Assembly: GCA_026986255.1 (NCBI GenBank)
Contig: JALSOX010000030.1
Coordinates: 1 to 6,324 of the forward strand
Origin: Desulfurococcales archaeon
GTDB taxonomy: Archaea; Thermoproteota; Thermoprotei_A; Sulfolobales; NBVN01
Direction of reading: 5' to 3'
Length of the DNA stretch: 6,324 bases
Within the stretch, counting starts at the first letter, position 1. Each line of letters begins with the position of its first letter. Below are positions 5,331-6,324 of this stretch, piece after piece. Position numbers and translations under genes: made by a program. The notes under the pieces are model-generated. The model saw nothing but the letters and a program-made list of their open reading frames with translations, was not told the DNA's origin and ran no database searches.

Positions 5331-5574
5331 TCTGACTTCTCCTTAGACTTTCCAGATACTCCTGTAAAATCTTAACGTTCCACTCATGCTTGCTCCTTCG
5401 TCTAGGGTCAACCGGTAACCCGAGCTTCCTTGCCTCAGCTACCGTTAAGCCAACCTCCGCAAGTTCTAACTTGCTGAATCCTCTCCCCCTGCGAAGACCT
5501 GTTTCAGTTCCCCTCATCTTAATTAATCTCGGCTTCTTTACCAACGCGTCGACCATGGCACTAATCGCCTCCAT
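5320..5574 (-). CDS. 50S ribosomal protein L13e (eL13)
   Basis: A small basic ribosomal protein of 84 residues, matching the eL13 core. It has [21 protein letters not shown] (about 28-48), then [19 protein letters not shown] (49-67) and a C-terminal helix binding rRNA. eL13 is shared by eukaryotes and Crenarchaeota and is generally missing in Euryarchaeota, so it supports the host assignment. Two starts are possible. The ATG at 5574 would be nearly leaderless relative to the AT box at 5597-5607 (predicted start near 5576). The ATG at 5556 would give 78 residues and a leader of about 20 bases containing GGAGG 11 bases before it. I report the longer form, but the shorter one resembles the leader pattern of the other genes here. 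It is divergent from the tRNA thiolase gene and is not part of a ribosomal protein cluster in this window. Confidence 0.92.
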   Translation of the reverse strand: MEAISAMVDALVKKPRLIKMRGTETGLRRGRGFSKLELAEVGLTVAEARKLGLPVDPRRRSKHEWNVKILQEYLESLRRSQTGK

Positions 5575-5596
5575 CAGCTTTCAAGGTTCATCCTCT

Positions 5597-5607
5597 AAAA
5601 TATTTTT
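5597..5607. promoter_or_regulatory. Shared AT box between divergent eL13 and tRNA thiolase genes
   Basis: AAAATATTTTT contains a 10-bp perfect palindrome and is the only TATA-like element in the 81-bp gap. Counting 26 bases each way gives transcript starts near 5576 (minus) and 5628 (plus). The minus-side flank CGGTAAAA looks like a better BRE than the plus-side CCTCTAAAA, so eL13 may be favoured. Confidence 0.45.
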
Positions 5608-5655
5608 ACCGTAGCATAACACACAGCTATCTAGGTGAATGCTACGCCGTCGCAG

Positions 5656-6324
5656 ATGCTTTGTAGCGTGTGCAGAACTAATCCAGCAATTTTCCTGCAA
5701 CGTCACACAGGCAAGGCACTATGCCTTGAGTGCCTACGTAAGGACTTAGTAAGTAGGGTTACTGCTGAAATAACACGTAATAGCATGTTCAATGAGGGTG
5801 ATCGCCTCTTACTAGCGCTTTCTGGAGGGAAGGATAGCTACGTATTATTGGATATCATAGCTAGGATTCATAATCCCAGACTTATTGGCGTGATAACCAT
5901 AATAGAGGGTATCCCAAGGTATAACCGCGTATCAAATGTATCGTGGATAATGGAGAAGACCCGCAAACTCGGAATAGAATTACATATAGTCTCCTTCAAA
6001 TCTTACGTCGGGTATACTCTGGAAGAGTTGGTACTAAGAGCGCGCAGGCTTGGGATTAACGTAAGTCCATGTACATTCTGCGGCGTTATAAGAAGGAGAA
6101 TCATGAATCATTATGCCTTAATGTACGGCTATGACTGTGTGTTAACGGCGCACAATCTTGATGATGAGGTGCAGACATTACTCGCTGACCTCATGCGCGG
6201 AGATCTCGCTAGATTCATACAGCTACATCCCTTGAGTAAGCCGCTAAGCAGGTACTTCGTTAGGAGGGTGAAGCCCTTGAGGAGAATATATGAGTACGAA
6301 ATAACAGCGTACGCGTACGCTACC
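5656..6324 (+). CDS. TtuA/Ncs6-family tRNA 2-thiolation enzyme (3' end cut by window)
   Basis: A PP-loop ATPase that adenylates a tRNA uridine and replaces its 2-oxygen with sulfur, either at wobble U34 (Ncs6/CTU1) or at T54 (TtuA). The frame is open to the last base; 223 residues are visible of about 300-330 expected. An N-terminal zinc knuckle has Cys3/Cys6 and Cys23/Cys26 (CSVC, CLEC). The PP-loop ALSGGKDS lies at 54-61 and the paired cysteines in PCTFCGVIRRR at 138-148. TAHNLDDEVQ at 164-173 is the second nucleotide-site motif, with Ala where Gly is common. In TtuA the CxxC pair plus a third cysteine hold a [4Fe-4S] cluster; that third cysteine should lie just past the window end. TtuA and Ncs6 cannot be separated here. 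The start is the ATG at 5656. An in-frame GTG at 5635, directly after a TAG, is the only longer alternative, and homologues begin close to the first CxxC. Confidence 0.93.
   Translation, partial: MLCSVCRTNPAIFLQRHTGKALCLECLRKDLVSRVTAEITRNSMFNEGDRLLLALSGGKDSYVLLDIIARIHNPRLIGVITIIEGIPRYNRVSNVSWIMEKTRKLGIELHIVSFKSYVGYTLEELVLRARRLGINVSPCTFCGVIRRRIMNHYALMYGYDCVLTAHNLDDEVQTLLADLMRGDLARFIQLHPLSKPLSRYFVRRVKPLRRIYEYEITAYAYAT

Noticed and set aside
5390..5614. Open frame opposite eL13 running into the shared promoter
   Set aside because: It is antisense to a clear ribosomal protein and would end inside the divergent promoter. There is no start signal.
6306..6321. Perfect 16-bp palindrome AGCGTACGCGTACGCT, alternating purine and pyrimidine
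   Set aside because: It results from repeated Ala-Tyr codons (GCG TAC GCG TAC GCT) in a conserved stretch of the tRNA thiolase, so it is most likely a codon coincidence.

Overview
The window looks like chromosomal DNA of a hyperthermophilic crenarchaeon (Thermoproteota). The evidence is the gene content: an archaeal clamp-loader large subunit, an Orc1/Cdc6 initiator, ribosomal protein eL13 (typical of Crenarchaeota among archaea), a crenarchaeal-type pyruvoyl arginine decarboxylase, a geranylgeranyl-reductase-like flavoprotein and a TtuA/Ncs6-type tRNA thiolase. Intergenic gaps are short, TATA-like boxes lie about 26 bases before predicted transcript starts, leaders are very short, and AGG/AGA/ATA codons are common. 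Genus cannot be fixed from the sequence alone. Nothing indicates a mobile element, CRISPR array, tRNA or rRNA.

Layout. Bases 1-1007 (+) hold the 3' part of the replication factor C large subunit, cut by the window edge. Convergent to it, a minus-strand unit at 2648-1123 carries an Orc1/Cdc6 protein followed by a 91-residue winged-helix protein, coupled through a TAATG stop/start overlap. Upstream of it, also on the minus strand, is a purine nucleoside/5'-methylthioadenosine phosphorylase (3493-2774). A divergent gap of about 260 bp holds the most structured noncoding DNA here: a perfect 11-bp inverted repeat embedding the TATA box, and several G-tracts. It leads into the pyruvoyl decarboxylase (3754-4146, +). 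An FAD-dependent geranylgeranyl-reductase-family gene follows (4230-5312, +), ending 7 bp from the convergent eL13 gene (5574-5320, -). A divergent AT box then separates eL13 from a TtuA/Ncs6-family gene (5656 to the window end, +), which is truncated.

Themes. The left part concerns DNA replication (clamp loader, origin-binding ATPase and a possible partner regulator). The middle may link polyamine synthesis (arginine or S-adenosylmethionine decarboxylation) with salvage of methylthioadenosine, the by-product of aminopropyl transfer. The right part concerns lipid isoprenoid reduction, the ribosome and tRNA thiolation.

I see no clear undescribed multi-gene system. The best candidates for new biology are the control region of the decarboxylase gene (3669-3756), the coupled cdc6/winged-helix pair with a near-palindrome beside its promoter, and the divergent and convergent junction elements.
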